A stretch of 64,000 bases of DNA from Dechloromonas hankyongensis (GTDB taxonomy: Bacteria > Pseudomonadota > Gammaproteobacteria > Burkholderiales > Rhodocyclaceae). Location of the stretch: positions 1 through 64,000 of the forward strand of contig NZ_JAKLTN010000007.1 in assembly GCF_022012295.1 (NCBI RefSeq). The letters are read 5' to 3'. Numbering within the stretch: the stretch's first letter is position 1; every line of letters begins with the position of its first letter. A model generated the notes under the pieces. It was not told the DNA's origin. It saw nothing but the letters and a program-made list of their open reading frames with translations, and did no database searches. The position numbers and the translations under genes are program-made. Positions 50,361 through 60,090 of this stretch are shown piece by piece.

Positions 50361-52472
50361 ATGAAACAAATCCCCTTGTCCGGCACGCCCCTGGTGGCCG
50401 GCGCAGAATCCGAGCAGAAGCGGCACGAAATCCTCGCCTGCTTCCACGCCACCTTTGACCGCTACGAGCAGCTGTTCGAGGTGCTGAGCTGTGACGAGGC
50501 GTATTACCGCAAGCCGATCGCGCTGCGCCACCCGCTGATCTTCTATCTCGGCCATACGGCGACCTTCTTCATCAACAAGCTGGTGCTCGCCGGCCTGCTT
50601 GAACAGCGCATCAACCCGGGTTTCGAGTCGATGTTCGCCATCGGCGTCGATGAAATGAGCTGGGACGACCTCAGCGACGTGCGCTACGACTGGCCGAGCG
50701 TCGCCGCCGTTCATGACTATCGCCAGCAGGTCAGGGCCGCCGTCGAGCAGGTGATCCTGAGCGCGCCGCTCAGCCAGCCGATCGGCTGGGAAGACCCGCT
50801 GTGGATCGTGCTGATGGGCATCGAGCACGAGCGCATCCACCTCGAAACCTCGTCGGTGCTGATCCGCCAGCACGAACTCAAGTACGTACAGCCCCACCCG
50901 GCATGGGCGCCGTGCCGCGAAAGCGATGCGGCGCCGGCCAATGCGCTGGTCGATATCCCGGCCGCCAGCTTCCGCCTCGGCCGCGAGCGCAGCGAACCGC
51001 TGATCTACGGCTGGGACAACGAATTCGGCCGGCACACGGCTGACGTTGCCGCCTTCCAGGCGAGCCGCCACCTGGTCACCAATCAGGAATTCCTCGCCTT
51101 CGTCGAGGCAGGCGGCTACGCCGACGACACGCTGTGGCAGGAGGAAGGCGCGGCATGGAAGGAGTTCACCGAGGCCCGCCACCCGACCTTCTGGGTCCGT
51201 GACGGCGGCCAGTGGAAGCTGCGCCTGATGCTCGAAGAAGTACCCATGCCGTGGGATTGGCCGGTGGAAACCAATTACCACGAGGCCAAGGCCTTCTGCC
51301 AGTGGAAGGCCCGCGAGACCGGCCAGCCCGTGCGCCTGCCCAGCGAGGACGAATGGCAGGCCCTGCGCCATTTCGCCGGCGTCGGCGACCTGCCCGGCGA
51401 TGCGGCACCGCCGGCCAACAGCGAACTGCGCCACTGGGCGTCGAGCTGCCCGGTGACGCGCTTCGCCCACGGGCCGCTGTTCGACGTCGTCGGCAACGTC
51501 TGGCAGTGGCTGGAAACACCGACCTACCCGTTCGACGGCTTTGCCGTGCATCCGATCTACGACGATTTCACGACGCCGACCTTCGACGACCGCCACAACC
51601 TGATCAAGGGCGGCTCGTGGATTTCCTGCGGCAACCAGGCCTCGCCGCTGTCGCGCTACGCCTTCCGCCGGCATTTCTTCCAGCACGCCGGCTTCCGCTA
51701 CGTGGTGGCCGGCACGCCCGCCACCCAGCCCACCTCGCGCTACGAAACCGACCGCCTGGTCTCGGAATACATCGAATTCCACTACGGCGACGAATATTTC
51801 GGCGTCGCCAATTTCCCGCGCACGCTGGCGCAGATGGCCATTGCCGCGATGGGCGACAAGCCGGCCGGCAAGGCGCTCGACCTCGGCTGCGCCACCGGCC
51901 GGGCGACTTTCGAACTGGCCCGCCATTTCGACCGGGTCACCGGCCTGGATTTCTCTGCCCGCTTCGTCGGCATCGGCACCCAGCTGGCCGAACAGGGCAC
52001 GCTGCGCTACACGCTGACCGAGGAAGGCGAACTGGTCGCCTACAAGGAATGCTCGCTGGCCGGACTCGGCCTTGCCGAATTGGCCGCCAGGGTCGAATTC
52101 TTCCAGGGTGACGCCTGCAACCTGAAGCCCATCTTCAATGGCTACGACCTGATCCTGGCCGCCAACCTGATCGACCGCCTGTACAGCCCGGCGCAGTTCC
52201 TCAGCACCGTGCACACCCGCCTCAACCCTGGCGGCCTGCTGATGCTCGCCTCGCCCTACACCTGGCTGGAAGAACACACCAAGCGCGAGGAATGGATCGG
52301 GGGCTTCAAGAAGGATGGTGAGAACTTCACTACCTTGGATGGTCTGAAAGCCACGCTCGGCAAGCATTTCCGACTGGTCCATGGCCCCGAGCCGGTGCCC
52401 TTCGTGATCCGTGAAACGAAACGCAAGTTCCAGCACACGCTATCCGAAGTGACCATCTGGGAACGAATTTAA
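50361..52472 (+). CDS. ovoA: OvoA, 5-histidylcysteine sulfoxide synthase / methyltransferase (ovothiol synthesis)
   Basis: A 703-residue bifunctional enzyme. It joins Cys to C5 of His with O2 using a non-heme iron, then N-methylates the mercaptohistidine. The DinB-like part holds the iron site: H65 (YLGHTATFF) and the HX3HXE box H156-ERI-H160-L-E162 in GIEHERIHLETSS. The formylglycine-generating-enzyme/EgtB-like domain follows (about 185-450: SLRYAFRRHFFQHAGFRYV region, FDVVGNVWQWLETPTYPF, LIKGGSWISCGN). The C-terminal methyltransferase (about 490-700) has KALDLGCATGRATFELAR, PGGLLMLASPYTWLEEHTKREEWIGG. ATG 50361 fits the family; length is near the usual 700-770. A C-S lyase (OvoB) is not in the window. 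Confidence 0.93.
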   Translation: MKQIPLSGTPLVAGAESEQKRHEILACFHATFDRYEQLFEVLSCDEAYYRKPIALRHPLIFYLGHTATFFINKLVLAGLLEQRINPGFESMFAIGVDEMSWDDLSDVRYDWPSVAAVHDYRQQVRAAVEQVILSAPLSQPIGWEDPLWIVLMGIEHERIHLETSSVLIRQHELKYVQPHPAWAPCRESDAAPANALVDIPAASFRLGRERSEPLIYGWDNEFGRHTADVAAFQASRHLVTNQEFLAFVEAGGYADDTLWQEEGAAWKEFTEARHPTFWVRDGGQWKLRLMLEEVPMPWDWPVETNYHEAKAFCQWKARETGQPVRLPSEDEWQALRHFAGVGDLPGDAAPPANSELRHWASSCPVTRFAHGPLFDVVGNVWQWLETPTYPFDGFAVHPIYDDFTTPTFDDRHNLIKGGSWISCGNQASPLSRYAFRRHFFQHAGFRYVVAGTPATQPTSRYETDRLVSEYIEFHYGDEYFGVANFPRTLAQMAIAAMGDKPAGKALDLGCATGRATFELARHFDRVTGLDFSARFVGIGTQLAEQGTLRYTLTEEGELVAYKECSLAGLGLAELAARVEFFQGDACNLKPIFNGYDLILAANLIDRLYSPAQFLSTVHTRLNPGGLLMLASPYTWLEEHTKREEWIGGFKKDGENFTTLDGLKATLGKHFRLVHGPEPVPFVIRETKRKFQHTLSEVTIWERI

Positions 52473-52496
52473 GGGAAATTACGCCAACAGGACGCC

Positions 52497-52565
52497 ATTC
52501 CCGCACCCCAAGGGTACTTCCTGCGGGGCGCGCAGGCGGGAATCCAGAGAATCAACGAGCTGGAT
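52497..52565. repeat. Decayed REP-like compound dyad
   Basis: ATTCCCGC (52497-52504) pairs with GCGGGAAT (52536-52543), enclosing a GC-rich centre; ATCCAG (52542-52547) pairs with CTGGAT (52560-52565). Further degenerate arms (ACTTCC/GGAAGT) extend to about 52590. This is the attcccgc...gcgggaatccag type of dispersed repeat, related to the unit at 234-260. The rest of the 229-nt ovoA-hda gap has the hda promoter (TAAAAT at 52661-52666). Confidence 0.6.
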
Positions 52566-52701
52566 CCCCACCTGCGCTCCGAGGAAGTCCCTGTGGGACA
52601 CGCGGAGACGAATCAAGCCCCCCGTCCCGCATTCAGCATGGGCACAAGCCCGGCCAATGCTAAAATCCGCTCCCTGCCCACTTGCCATCCGAATTCCCCC
52701 G

Positions 52702-53355
52702 ATGCGTCAGCTCATCCTCGACCTGCTGCCGGAAAGTCCGCCCTCGCTGGACAATTTCGTTCCCGGCGCCAACACCGAGACGCTGGCCGCATTGACCGAA
52801 TGGCTGGCCGGTACGCGCCAGGACACCTCCTTCTGCCTGTACGGCGAATCCGGTTGCGGACGTTCGCATCTGCTGCAGGCCAGCGGCTTCGTGCTGGCCG
52901 ACGCCACGCTCAACCCGTCGCTGGCCGGCGTGGTCGCTGCCGATGCGCTGGCCATCGATAACGTCGACCAGCTCGACGCCGACGGCCAGGTGGCGCTTTT
53001 CGCCCTGTTCAACCAGCTGAAAACGGCCGGCGGCCTGTTGCTGACCGCCGCCCCGCAGCCACCGGCCCATCTTGCCCTGCGCGAAGACCTGCGCACCCGC
53101 CTCGGCTCCGGCCTGATCTACCGGCTGCTACCGCTGTCCGACGCAGAAAAGGCGGCAGCCATCGCCACGCAGGCCAAGGAGCGGGCGCTCAAATTGTCGC
53201 CGGACATCATCAACTACCTGCTGCGCCACGCCTCGCGCGACATGCGCACGCTGGCCATGCTGGTCGTCGCCCTCGACCAGTACACCCTCGAACAAAAACG
53301 CCCGGTCACGCTGCCCCTGCTGCGCGAACTGCTTTCCCTGGAACACGCCGAATGA
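52702..53355 (+). CDS. hda: DnaA regulatory inactivator Hda
   Basis: A 217-residue AAA+ protein homologous to DnaA domain III. With the DNA-loaded clamp it stimulates DnaA-ATP hydrolysis to prevent reinitiation. An N-terminal clamp-binding peptide fits MRQLILDLLP (QLxLxL type), then a P-loop GESGCGRSHLLQA, VAADALAIDNVDQL (Walker B region), RLGSGLIYRLLPLSDAEK (box VII Arg finger), and the sensor II helix. Start ATG 52702 is favoured by the clamp motif; an earlier ATG in frame lies by the promoter. It overlaps the HAD gene by 4 nt. Confidence 0.93.
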   Translation: MRQLILDLLPESPPSLDNFVPGANTETLAALTEWLAGTRQDTSFCLYGESGCGRSHLLQASGFVLADATLNPSLAGVVAADALAIDNVDQLDADGQVALFALFNQLKTAGGLLLTAAPQPPAHLALREDLRTRLGSGLIYRLLPLSDAEKAAAIATQAKERALKLSPDIINYLLRHASRDMRTLAMLVVALDQYTLEQKRPVTLPLLRELLSLEHAE

Positions 53356-54020
53356 ATCTCGCACTTTTTGACCTCGACAACACCCTCCTCGCCGGCGACT
53401 CCGACTTCGAGTGGGCGCAATTCCTGATTTCCAAGGGCGTCGTCGACCGCGAAGTGCAGGAAGCCAAGAACATCCGCTTCTACGAGCAGTACAAGGCCGG
53501 CACGCTGGACATCTACGAATTCCTCGCCTTCCAGCTCGCTCCGCTGGCCCGCCACAGCCGGGCCGAACTCGACGCCTGGCACCGCGAGTACGTCGAACGC
53601 CACATCCGGCCGATCATGACCGTCAAGGCGCGCACCCTGGTCCTCGAACACCTGGCCGCCGGCGACCTGTGCGCCATCGTCACCGCCACCAACAGCTTCG
53701 TCACCGGCCCGATCGCCCGCGAATTCGGCATCCCGCACCTGATCGGCACCATCCCGGAGGTCGATGTGCACAGCGGCGCCTTTACCGGCCAGCCGACCGG
53801 CACCCCGTCCTTCCAGGGCGGCAAGATAACCCGTGTCGAGAGCTGGCTGGAAACCCTGGGTCTGTGGTGGGGCGCTTTCGACAACAGCTATTTCTACAGC
53901 GACTCGCACAACGACCTGCCGCTGATGCAGAAGGTGAAGACCCCCATCGCCGTCGATCCCGACGACAAGCTGCGCACCCATGCCGGCGCCCAGGGCTGGA
54001 CCGTCATGAGCCTGCGCTGA
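53352..54020 (+). CDS. HAD-IB family hydrolase (phosphoserine phosphatase-like)
   Basis: A 222-residue phosphatase. Motif I LALFDLDNTLLAGDSDFEW carries the nucleophile and acid Asp pair, motif II VTATNSFVT, motif III and IV GGKITRVESW..YFYSDSHNDLPLMQKV with Lys and the two metal-binding Asp. An all-helical cap lies between (about 15-80). It resembles the HAD-IB proteins often next to hda and pcnB in betaproteobacteria. Substrate is unknown. Its stop is 4 nt before the mechanosensitive channel gene, so the four genes hda-HAD-mscS-pcnB form a compact block. Confidence 0.9.
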   Translation: MNLALFDLDNTLLAGDSDFEWAQFLISKGVVDREVQEAKNIRFYEQYKAGTLDIYEFLAFQLAPLARHSRAELDAWHREYVERHIRPIMTVKARTLVLEHLAAGDLCAIVTATNSFVTGPIAREFGIPHLIGTIPEVDVHSGAFTGQPTGTPSFQGGKITRVESWLETLGLWWGAFDNSYFYSDSHNDLPLMQKVKTPIAVDPDDKLRTHAGAQGWTVMSLR

Positions 54021-54024
54021 CCCC

Positions 54025-55545
54025 ATGCGCGTTCCCTTCCTGAGTCCGGAGGCCCCCTTCGCCATCCTCGCGATGGTGCTGCTGCTCATCGTCATCCTGC
54101 GTCCGCTCAAGGCGATGCGTCCGTCGCTGATCAACACCAGCGTCTTCTTCCTCGCCTGCATCATCGGCGACGTGCTGGCCGGCCTGCCCGCCGGCGGTAC
54201 GACCGGCAAGGCGGCGGCCGGTTGGCTGCGCCAACTCGCCGTCTTCGGCGAAGGCCTGGCCGTGCTCCGCTTTCTCGGCCTGGCCTTCTTCAACGTCGCC
54301 CTGCCCCGCCTCAACCTACGCATTTCCGGCATCCTCGGCGACATCCTGATCATCATCGCCTACATCGGCTGGGCCTTCTTCCGCCTCAACCTGGCCGGCG
54401 TCGAACTGAACCACCTGTTCGCCACCTCGGCCATCCTGACCGCCGTGCTCGCCATCTCGATGCAGGACACCCTGGGCAACCTGCTCGGCGGCCTGGCGCT
54501 GCAGATGGACAATTCGCTGGAAATCGGCGACTGGATTCGGGTCGACGACCTGTCCGGCCAGGTCACCGACATCCAGTGGCGCTTCACCGCCCTGCTCACC
54601 CGCAACGGCGAAAAAGTCGTCGTCCCCAACAGCCAGCTGATGAAGGGCCGCTATTACGTGCTCTGCGACAAGCACCAGGCGCAGCCGGCCTGGCGGCGCA
54701 ACATCAGCTTCAACGTCGATCTCGCCGTATCGCCGGGCAAGGTCATCGCGCTGGTCCAGGGCGACATCGCCGACGCCAGCATTCCGAATGTCGCGGTTTT
54801 CCCGGCGCCGAGTTGCGTGCTGATGGACTTCGGACCGGGCTATGCCCATTACGTGCTGCGCTACTGGCTGCTCAACCCGCAGGCCGACGATCCGACCGAT
54901 TCCGACGTCCGCATCCACATCCTCGCCACCCTGCAGCGCAACGGTATCCGCCTGGCCACCGACGACCACACCATCCACCTGGTCGAGGAAGGCGCCGCCC
55001 ACCGCGAGGAAGTGGAAAGCCGCGAAATGCAGCGCCGGCTGCAGGCGATCAATTCGATCGAGCTGTTCGCCCGCCTGTCCGACAGTGAAAAGCAGCACCT
55101 CGCCAAGCAACTGATCAAGGCGCCCTTCGCCCGCGGCGACGTGATCACCCGCCAGGGCGCCATCGCCCACTGGCTGTACATCGTGGTCAACGGCGAGGCC
55201 GAAGCCTGGTGGCAGCCGCCGGAAGGCGCCCGCCGCCTGCTCGAGAAGCGAGGTCCGGGCAGCGTCTTCGGCGAAATCGGCCTGATGACCGGCGCCCCGC
55301 GCCGGGCCACCGTCATCGCCAATACCGACGTCGAGGCCTACCGGCTGGACAAGGCCGGCTTCCAGTCCATCATCGAACAGCGGCCGGAACTGGCCGATAC
55401 CCTGTCCGGCATCCTCGAACGCCGCCTGCAGCGTTTCGCCGAACTGGAGCAGGGCTACGCCCAGGGCCAGAACGAGCTGGCGCAACGCACGCCGGGCAGC
55501 GCCGACATCGGTCGCAAGATCCGCGAATTCTTCGGCCTGGATTGA
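54025..55545 (+). CDS. MscS-type channel fused to a cyclic nucleotide-binding domain
   Basis: A 506-residue membrane protein. Helices cover about 10-155. The MscS pore and beta domain follow: TAVLAISMQDTLGNLLGGLALQMDNSLEIGDWIRVDDLSGQVTDIQWRFTALLTRNGEKVVVPNSQL (about 150-210). A C-terminal cNMP-binding fold (about 355-470) holds LFARLSDSEKQHLAKQ, RGDVITRQGAIAHWLYIVVNGEAEAW and the phosphate-binding cassette FGEIGLMTGAPRRATV with the ligand Glu and Arg. This is the bCNG-type subfamily, where nucleotide binding and not tension may gate the pore. It starts 4 nt after the HAD gene. Confidence 0.9.
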   Translation: MRVPFLSPEAPFAILAMVLLLIVILRPLKAMRPSLINTSVFFLACIIGDVLAGLPAGGTTGKAAAGWLRQLAVFGEGLAVLRFLGLAFFNVALPRLNLRISGILGDILIIIAYIGWAFFRLNLAGVELNHLFATSAILTAVLAISMQDTLGNLLGGLALQMDNSLEIGDWIRVDDLSGQVTDIQWRFTALLTRNGEKVVVPNSQLMKGRYYVLCDKHQAQPAWRRNISFNVDLAVSPGKVIALVQGDIADASIPNVAVFPAPSCVLMDFGPGYAHYVLRYWLLNPQADDPTDSDVRIHILATLQRNGIRLATDDHTIHLVEEGAAHREEVESREMQRRLQAINSIELFARLSDSEKQHLAKQLIKAPFARGDVITRQGAIAHWLYIVVNGEAEAWWQPPEGARRLLEKRGPGSVFGEIGLMTGAPRRATVIANTDVEAYRLDKAGFQSIIEQRPELADTLSGILERRLQRFAELEQGYAQGQNELAQRTPGSADIGRKIREFFGLD

Positions 55546-55637
55546 TGTCGAATTCGCCAGAATCCGTGAATAATCACCGAGTTCCGGTAAAATCCGCACT
55601 TTCCGCAGCCAAGCCGGCACCAACCGAACGGTAATAC

Positions 55638-56984
55638 GTGATCCGCAAACTCATTTCCCGCGTTTTCAGCGGCAAGAAACCGACGGCCAACCGCCATGAA
55701 CCGGCCGTCATCCCCGTCTCCAGCCACGGCATCACCCGAGACCGCATCAGCAGCGGCAGCCGGCGCGTCTGCGAAACGCTGCAGAGCCACGGCCACAAGG
55801 CCTACGTCGTCGGCGGCGCGGTGCGCGACCTGCTGATCGGCGCCGACCCCAAGGATTTCGACGTCGCCACCGACGCCACGCCCGAAGAAGTGCGCCGTTA
55901 CTTCCGCCGCTCGCGCATCATCGGCCGCCGCTTCCAGATCGTGCACGTCATGATGGGTCAGGAAACCCTGGAAGTGACCACCTTCCGCGGCGCCCTCGGC
56001 GACGATGTGAAGAAGGACGAACACGGCCGTGTGCTGCACGACAACGTCTTCGGCTCGCAGGCCGAGGATGCCGCCCGCCGCGACTTCACGGCCAATGCGC
56101 TGTACTACGACCCGGCCACCGAAGCGGTGCTCGATTACCACCACGGCGTCGGCGACCTGAAGCACAAGACCCTGCGGATGATAGGCGAGCCGCGTGCCCG
56201 TTACCGCGAGGACCCGGTGCGCATGCTGCGCGCCGTCCGCCTGGCCGCCAAGCTCGGCCTGATCATCGATCCGGAAGCGCGCAAGCCGATCCGCGAAATG
56301 GCCGAACTGCTCGAAAACGTGCCGCCGGCCCGCCTGTTCGACGAAATGCTCAAGCTGCTGACCTCCGGCCACTCGGTCAAGTGCCTGACCCAGCTGCGCG
56401 ACGAGGGCCTCCACCACGGCCTGCTACCACTGCTCGACGTCATCCTCGAACAGCCGATGGGCGAGAAGTTCGTCATGCTGTCGCTGGCCAATACCGACGA
56501 GCGCGTGCGGCGCGGCAAGGGCACCTCGCCCGGCTTCCTGTTTGCCACCCTGCTCTGGCACGAAGTGCTGGCCCACTGGGAAAAGCTCAAGGCCAAGGGC
56601 GAGCCGAAGATCGCCGCGCTGTACACCGCGATGGACACAGTCCTCGACGTGCAGGGCGAAAAGCTGGCCATCACCCGTCGCATCGCCGGCGACATCAAGG
56701 ACATCTGGGCCCTGCAGCCGCGCTTCGAGCAGCGCGCCGGCAAACGCCCCTACGCCCTGCTCGAACAGCCGCGCTTCCGCGCCGGCTACGACTTCCTGGT
56801 CCTGCGCGGCCAGGCCGGCGAAATCGACAGCGAAATCGCCGACTGGTGGACGCGCTTCCAGAATGCCGAAGGCGACAAGCGCGCCGAAATGCTGCTGCCG
56901 GAACAGGCCGGCGACAAGAAGCGCCGCCGGCGCCGCAAGAAACCGGCCAATGCCGGCGCCGCCAACCACACCGCGAACGAATGA
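55638..56984 (+). CDS. pcnB: Poly(A) polymerase I
   Basis: A 448-residue class II nucleotidyltransferase that adds poly(A) tails to RNA 3' ends. The nucleotidyltransferase head has KAYVVGGAVRDLLIGADPKDFDVATDATPEE (GG..RD and DxD metal site), RRFQIVHVMMG, DAARRDFTANALYYDP, and EDPVRMLRAVRLAAKLGL. The C-terminal region ends in a basic tail RRRRRKKPAN..., as is usual in Gram-negative enzymes. The start is GTG 55638 (translated MIRKLISRVF), matching family N-termini. TAAAAT at 55588-55593 is a possible -10. folK overlaps its end by 4 nt. Confidence 0.95.
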   Translation: MIRKLISRVFSGKKPTANRHEPAVIPVSSHGITRDRISSGSRRVCETLQSHGHKAYVVGGAVRDLLIGADPKDFDVATDATPEEVRRYFRRSRIIGRRFQIVHVMMGQETLEVTTFRGALGDDVKKDEHGRVLHDNVFGSQAEDAARRDFTANALYYDPATEAVLDYHHGVGDLKHKTLRMIGEPRARYREDPVRMLRAVRLAAKLGLIIDPEARKPIREMAELLENVPPARLFDEMLKLLTSGHSVKCLTQLRDEGLHHGLLPLLDVILEQPMGEKFVMLSLANTDERVRRGKGTSPGFLFATLLWHEVLAHWEKLKAKGEPKIAALYTAMDTVLDVQGEKLAITRRIAGDIKDIWALQPRFEQRAGKRPYALLEQPRFRAGYDFLVLRGQAGEIDSEIADWWTRFQNAEGDKRAEMLLPEQAGDKKRRRRRKKPANAGAANHTANE

Positions 56985-57457
56985 ACACCGCCTACGTCGC
57001 GCTCGGCGCCAATCTCGGCGACCCGGCCACGACCGTCCGCGCCGCCTTCGCCGCCCTGGCCAACCTGCCGGAAAGCCGCATCGTCCATAGCTCGTCGCTG
57101 TACCGCACGGCGCCGGTCGGCATCATCGAGCAGCCGGAATTCGTCAATGCCGTCGCCGAACTGGCCACCGGCCTGGCACCGGAAGCCCTGCTCGACGCCC
57201 TGCTCGAGGTCGAAGAGCGCTTCGGCCGCGTCCGCGCCGAACGCAACGGCCCGCGCACGCTCGATCTCGACCTGCTGCTCTACAACGACCAGTTCGTCGA
57301 CCTGCCGCGCCTGACCCTGCCGCATCCGCGCCTGCACCTGCGCGCCTTCGTCCTCCAGCCGCTGGCCGAGATCGCGCCCGACCTCGTCATTCCCGGTCGC
57401 GGCTCCGTCGCTGCCTGGCTGCCGGCCGTCGCCAACCAGGGCATCGTCAAGCTGTGA
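56981..57457 (+). CDS. folK: HPPK, 2-amino-4-hydroxy-6-hydroxymethyldihydropteridine pyrophosphokinase
   Basis: A 158-residue folate enzyme. It shows AYVALGANLGDPATTVRAAFAAL at the N-terminus, SSLYRTAPVGIIEQPEFVNAVAEL (Gln-Pro-x-x-x-N substrate loop), and the signature FGRVRAERNGPRTLDLDLLLY with the metal-binding Asp pair, then LPHPRLHLRAFVLQPL. It overlaps pcnB by 4 nt, a linkage common in proteobacteria, and the DUF486 gene by 4 nt. Confidence 0.96.
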   Translation: MNTAYVALGANLGDPATTVRAAFAALANLPESRIVHSSSLYRTAPVGIIEQPEFVNAVAELATGLAPEALLDALLEVEERFGRVRAERNGPRTLDLDLLLYNDQFVDLPRLTLPHPRLHLRAFVLQPLAEIAPDLVIPGRGSVAAWLPAVANQGIVKL

Positions 57458-57816
57458 GCGTCCTCGGCCTGCACGTTTCCGTACTCTGGCAGACGGTGAT
57501 TCTGCTCGCCTTGTCGAACGTCTTCATGACCTTTGCATGGTATTCGCACCTCAAGAACCTCAACGACAAGCCGTGGTGGATTGCCGCCCTGTTCTCCTGG
57601 GGTATCGCGCTCTTCGAATACCTGCTGCAGGTGCCGGCCAATCGCATCGGCAATACCGAGCTGGACCTCGGCCAGCTCAAGATATTGCAGGAAGTCATCA
57701 CCCTGGCCGTCTTCGTCCCCTTCGTCGTCTTTTACATGGACCAGCCGCTCAAGCTTGACTACTTGTGGGCGGCTCTGTGTATCCTAGGCGCTGTCTATTT
57801 CGTATTTCGTACCTAG
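57454..57816 (+). CDS. DUF486/DMT-like small membrane protein
   Basis: A 120-residue membrane protein with four helices: VSVLWQTVILLALSNVFMTFAWYSHLKNL, WWIAALFSWGIALFEYLLQVPANRIG, LKILQEVITLAVFVPFVVFYM, and YLWAALCILGAVYFVFR. The FMTFAWYxHLK and EYLLQVPANR motifs are those of the DUF486 family, classed with DMT-type proteins. Function is unknown. Translation starts at GTG 57454, inside the folK stop. panB begins directly after its stop codon. Confidence 0.9.
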   Translation: MSVLGLHVSVLWQTVILLALSNVFMTFAWYSHLKNLNDKPWWIAALFSWGIALFEYLLQVPANRIGNTELDLGQLKILQEVITLAVFVPFVVFYMDQPLKLDYLWAALCILGAVYFVFRT

Positions 57817-58635
57817 ATGTCCGCACAAACCATCACCCGCCGCCTGACCCAGGGCGATCTCGCCAAGCTCTACGCCGCCGGCGAGAAGGTCGTCATGTTC
57901 ACCGCCTACGATGCCAGCTTCGCCCGCCTGCTCGATGGCGCCGGGGTCGAATCGCTGCTCATTGGCGACTCGCTGGGCAATGTCATCCAGGGCCACGACA
58001 CGACGCTGCCGGTCACCGTCGCCGACATCGCCTACCACACGGCCGCGGTCAAACGCGGCTCCGACCGCGCCTTCATCATCGCCGACATGCCGTTCGGCAG
58101 CTACCATGAATCGCCGGAACAGGCTTTCCGCAACGCCGTCACGCTGATGGCGGCCGGTGCCCAGATGGTCAAGCTGGAAGGCGGCGGCGACATGGCGAAG
58201 ACCGTCAAATTTCTGGTCGACCGCGGCATTCCGGTGTGCGGCCACCTCGGCCTGACGCCGCAGTCCGTGCACGTCATGGGCGGCTACAAGGTCCAGGGCA
58301 AAGGCGAAGCCGCCGCCCAACGCCTGCGTGACGATGCGCTGGCGCTGCAGGAAGCCGGCGCGACGATGATCGTCCTCGAAGCCATTCCCGCCCCGCTGGC
58401 CGCCGAAGTGACGGCCATGCTGCACATCATCACCATCGGCATCGGCGCCGGCAAGGACTGCTCGGGCCAGGTGCTGGTCGTGCACGACGCCTTCGACATC
58501 CCGCCCGGCAAGAAAGCCAAGTTCGTCCGCAACTTCATGGACGGCGCCACCTCCGTGCATGACGCCGCCTGCCGTGCCGTCGCCGCCGTCAAGGATTGCT
58601 CCTACCCCGGCCCGGAACACACCTACGCCGCCTGA
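57817..58635 (+). CDS. panB: 3-methyl-2-oxobutanoate hydroxymethyltransferase
   Basis: A 272-residue TIM barrel that transfers a hydroxymethyl group from methylene-THF to ketoisovalerate to give ketopantoate. Motifs: [42 protein letters not shown] (metal-binding Asp), [44 protein letters not shown], and [12 protein letters not shown] with the catalytic Glu. Normal length. First of the panB-panC pair and contiguous with the DUF486 gene. Confidence 0.97.
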   Translation: MSAQTITRRLTQGDLAKLYAAGEKVVMFTAYDASFARLLDGAGVESLLIGDSLGNVIQGHDTTLPVTVADIAYHTAAVKRGSDRAFIIADMPFGSYHESPEQAFRNAVTLMAAGAQMVKLEGGGDMAKTVKFLVDRGIPVCGHLGLTPQSVHVMGGYKVQGKGEAAAQRLRDDALALQEAGATMIVLEAIPAPLAAEVTAMLHIITIGIGAGKDCSGQVLVVHDAFDIPPGKKAKFVRNFMDGATSVHDAACRAVAAVKDCSYPGPEHTYAA

Positions 58636-59511
<876 letters not shown>

Positions 59512-59540
59512 TGCGGGCAGGATATCCATAATTATGCCCG

Positions 59541-59568
59541 TTGACAGGGGGGCTATTGTCGTTACAAT
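59541..59568 (+). promoter_or_regulatory. Sigma-70 promoter of panD
   Basis: TTGACA (59541-59546) is a perfect -35; TACAAT (59563-59568) is the -10, with a 16-bp spacer. A start near 59575 gives a 27-nt leader before ATG 59602. So panD can be made apart from panBC. Confidence 0.75.
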
Positions 59569-59601
59569 GCGCTTCCCCCAACCTTCTGGATGAGTGAAAC
59601 C

Positions 59602-59985
59602 ATGCAGAGAACTATGCTGAAATCCAAGTTGCACCGCGTGACGGCAACCCACGCCGACCTGCACTACGAGGGTTCCTGCGCCATTGATGAAGACCTGCTC
59701 GAAGCGGCAAACATCAAGGAATACGAACAGATCGACATCTGGAACGTAAATAACGGCGAGCGTTTCACGACCTATGCCATCCGCGCCGAACGCGGATCGG
59801 GCGTCATCTCGGTCAATGGCTCGGCCGCCCGCCGCGCCGCCCCGGGCGACATCCTGATCATCGCCACCTTTGCCGTCTACAACGAAGTGGAACTGGCCAA
59901 ACACGAACCCGACCTGATCTACGTCGATTCGCAGAACCGCATCGTGCGCCGCGGCCACAAGATTCCGGTGCAGGCCGCCGCCTGA
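59602..59985 (+). CDS. panD: Aspartate 1-decarboxylase
   Basis: A 127-residue pyruvoyl enzyme that makes beta-alanine from aspartate for pantothenate. The self-cleavage site is Gly24-Ser25 in [10 protein letters not shown]; Ser25 becomes the pyruvoyl group. Other motifs: [64 protein letters not shown] 59602 gives the usual [12 protein letters not shown] start; an in-frame ATG at 59590 would add four residues. With panB, panC and coaBC, most of the CoA route is in the window (panE is not). Confidence 0.96.
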   Translation: MQRTMLKSKLHRVTATHADLHYEGSCAIDEDLLEAANIKEYEQIDIWNVNNGERFTTYAIRAERGSGVISVNGSAARRAAPGDILIIATFAVYNEVELAKHEPDLIYVDSQNRIVRRGHKIPVQAAA

Positions 59986-60011
59986 CCAAGAACTAAATCA
60001 CGCTTTAAAAG

Positions 60012-60040
60012 AAACCCGCCGCATGGCGGGTTTTTCTTTT
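60012..60040 (+). terminator. Rho-independent terminator after panD
   Basis: Stem AAACCCGCC (60012-60020), loop GCAT, stem GGCGGGTTT (60025-60033), followed by TTCTTTT to 60040. It closes the panD transcript. Confidence 0.9.
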
Positions 60041-60090
60041 ATGTACAATGCCCTACAAAAAATTTACACACACCAAGTTGGAGACAAACA

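Noticed and set aside
50238..52436. A 732-codon leftward frame across ovoA
   Set aside because: Shadow frame; OvoA motifs occupy the + strand throughout.
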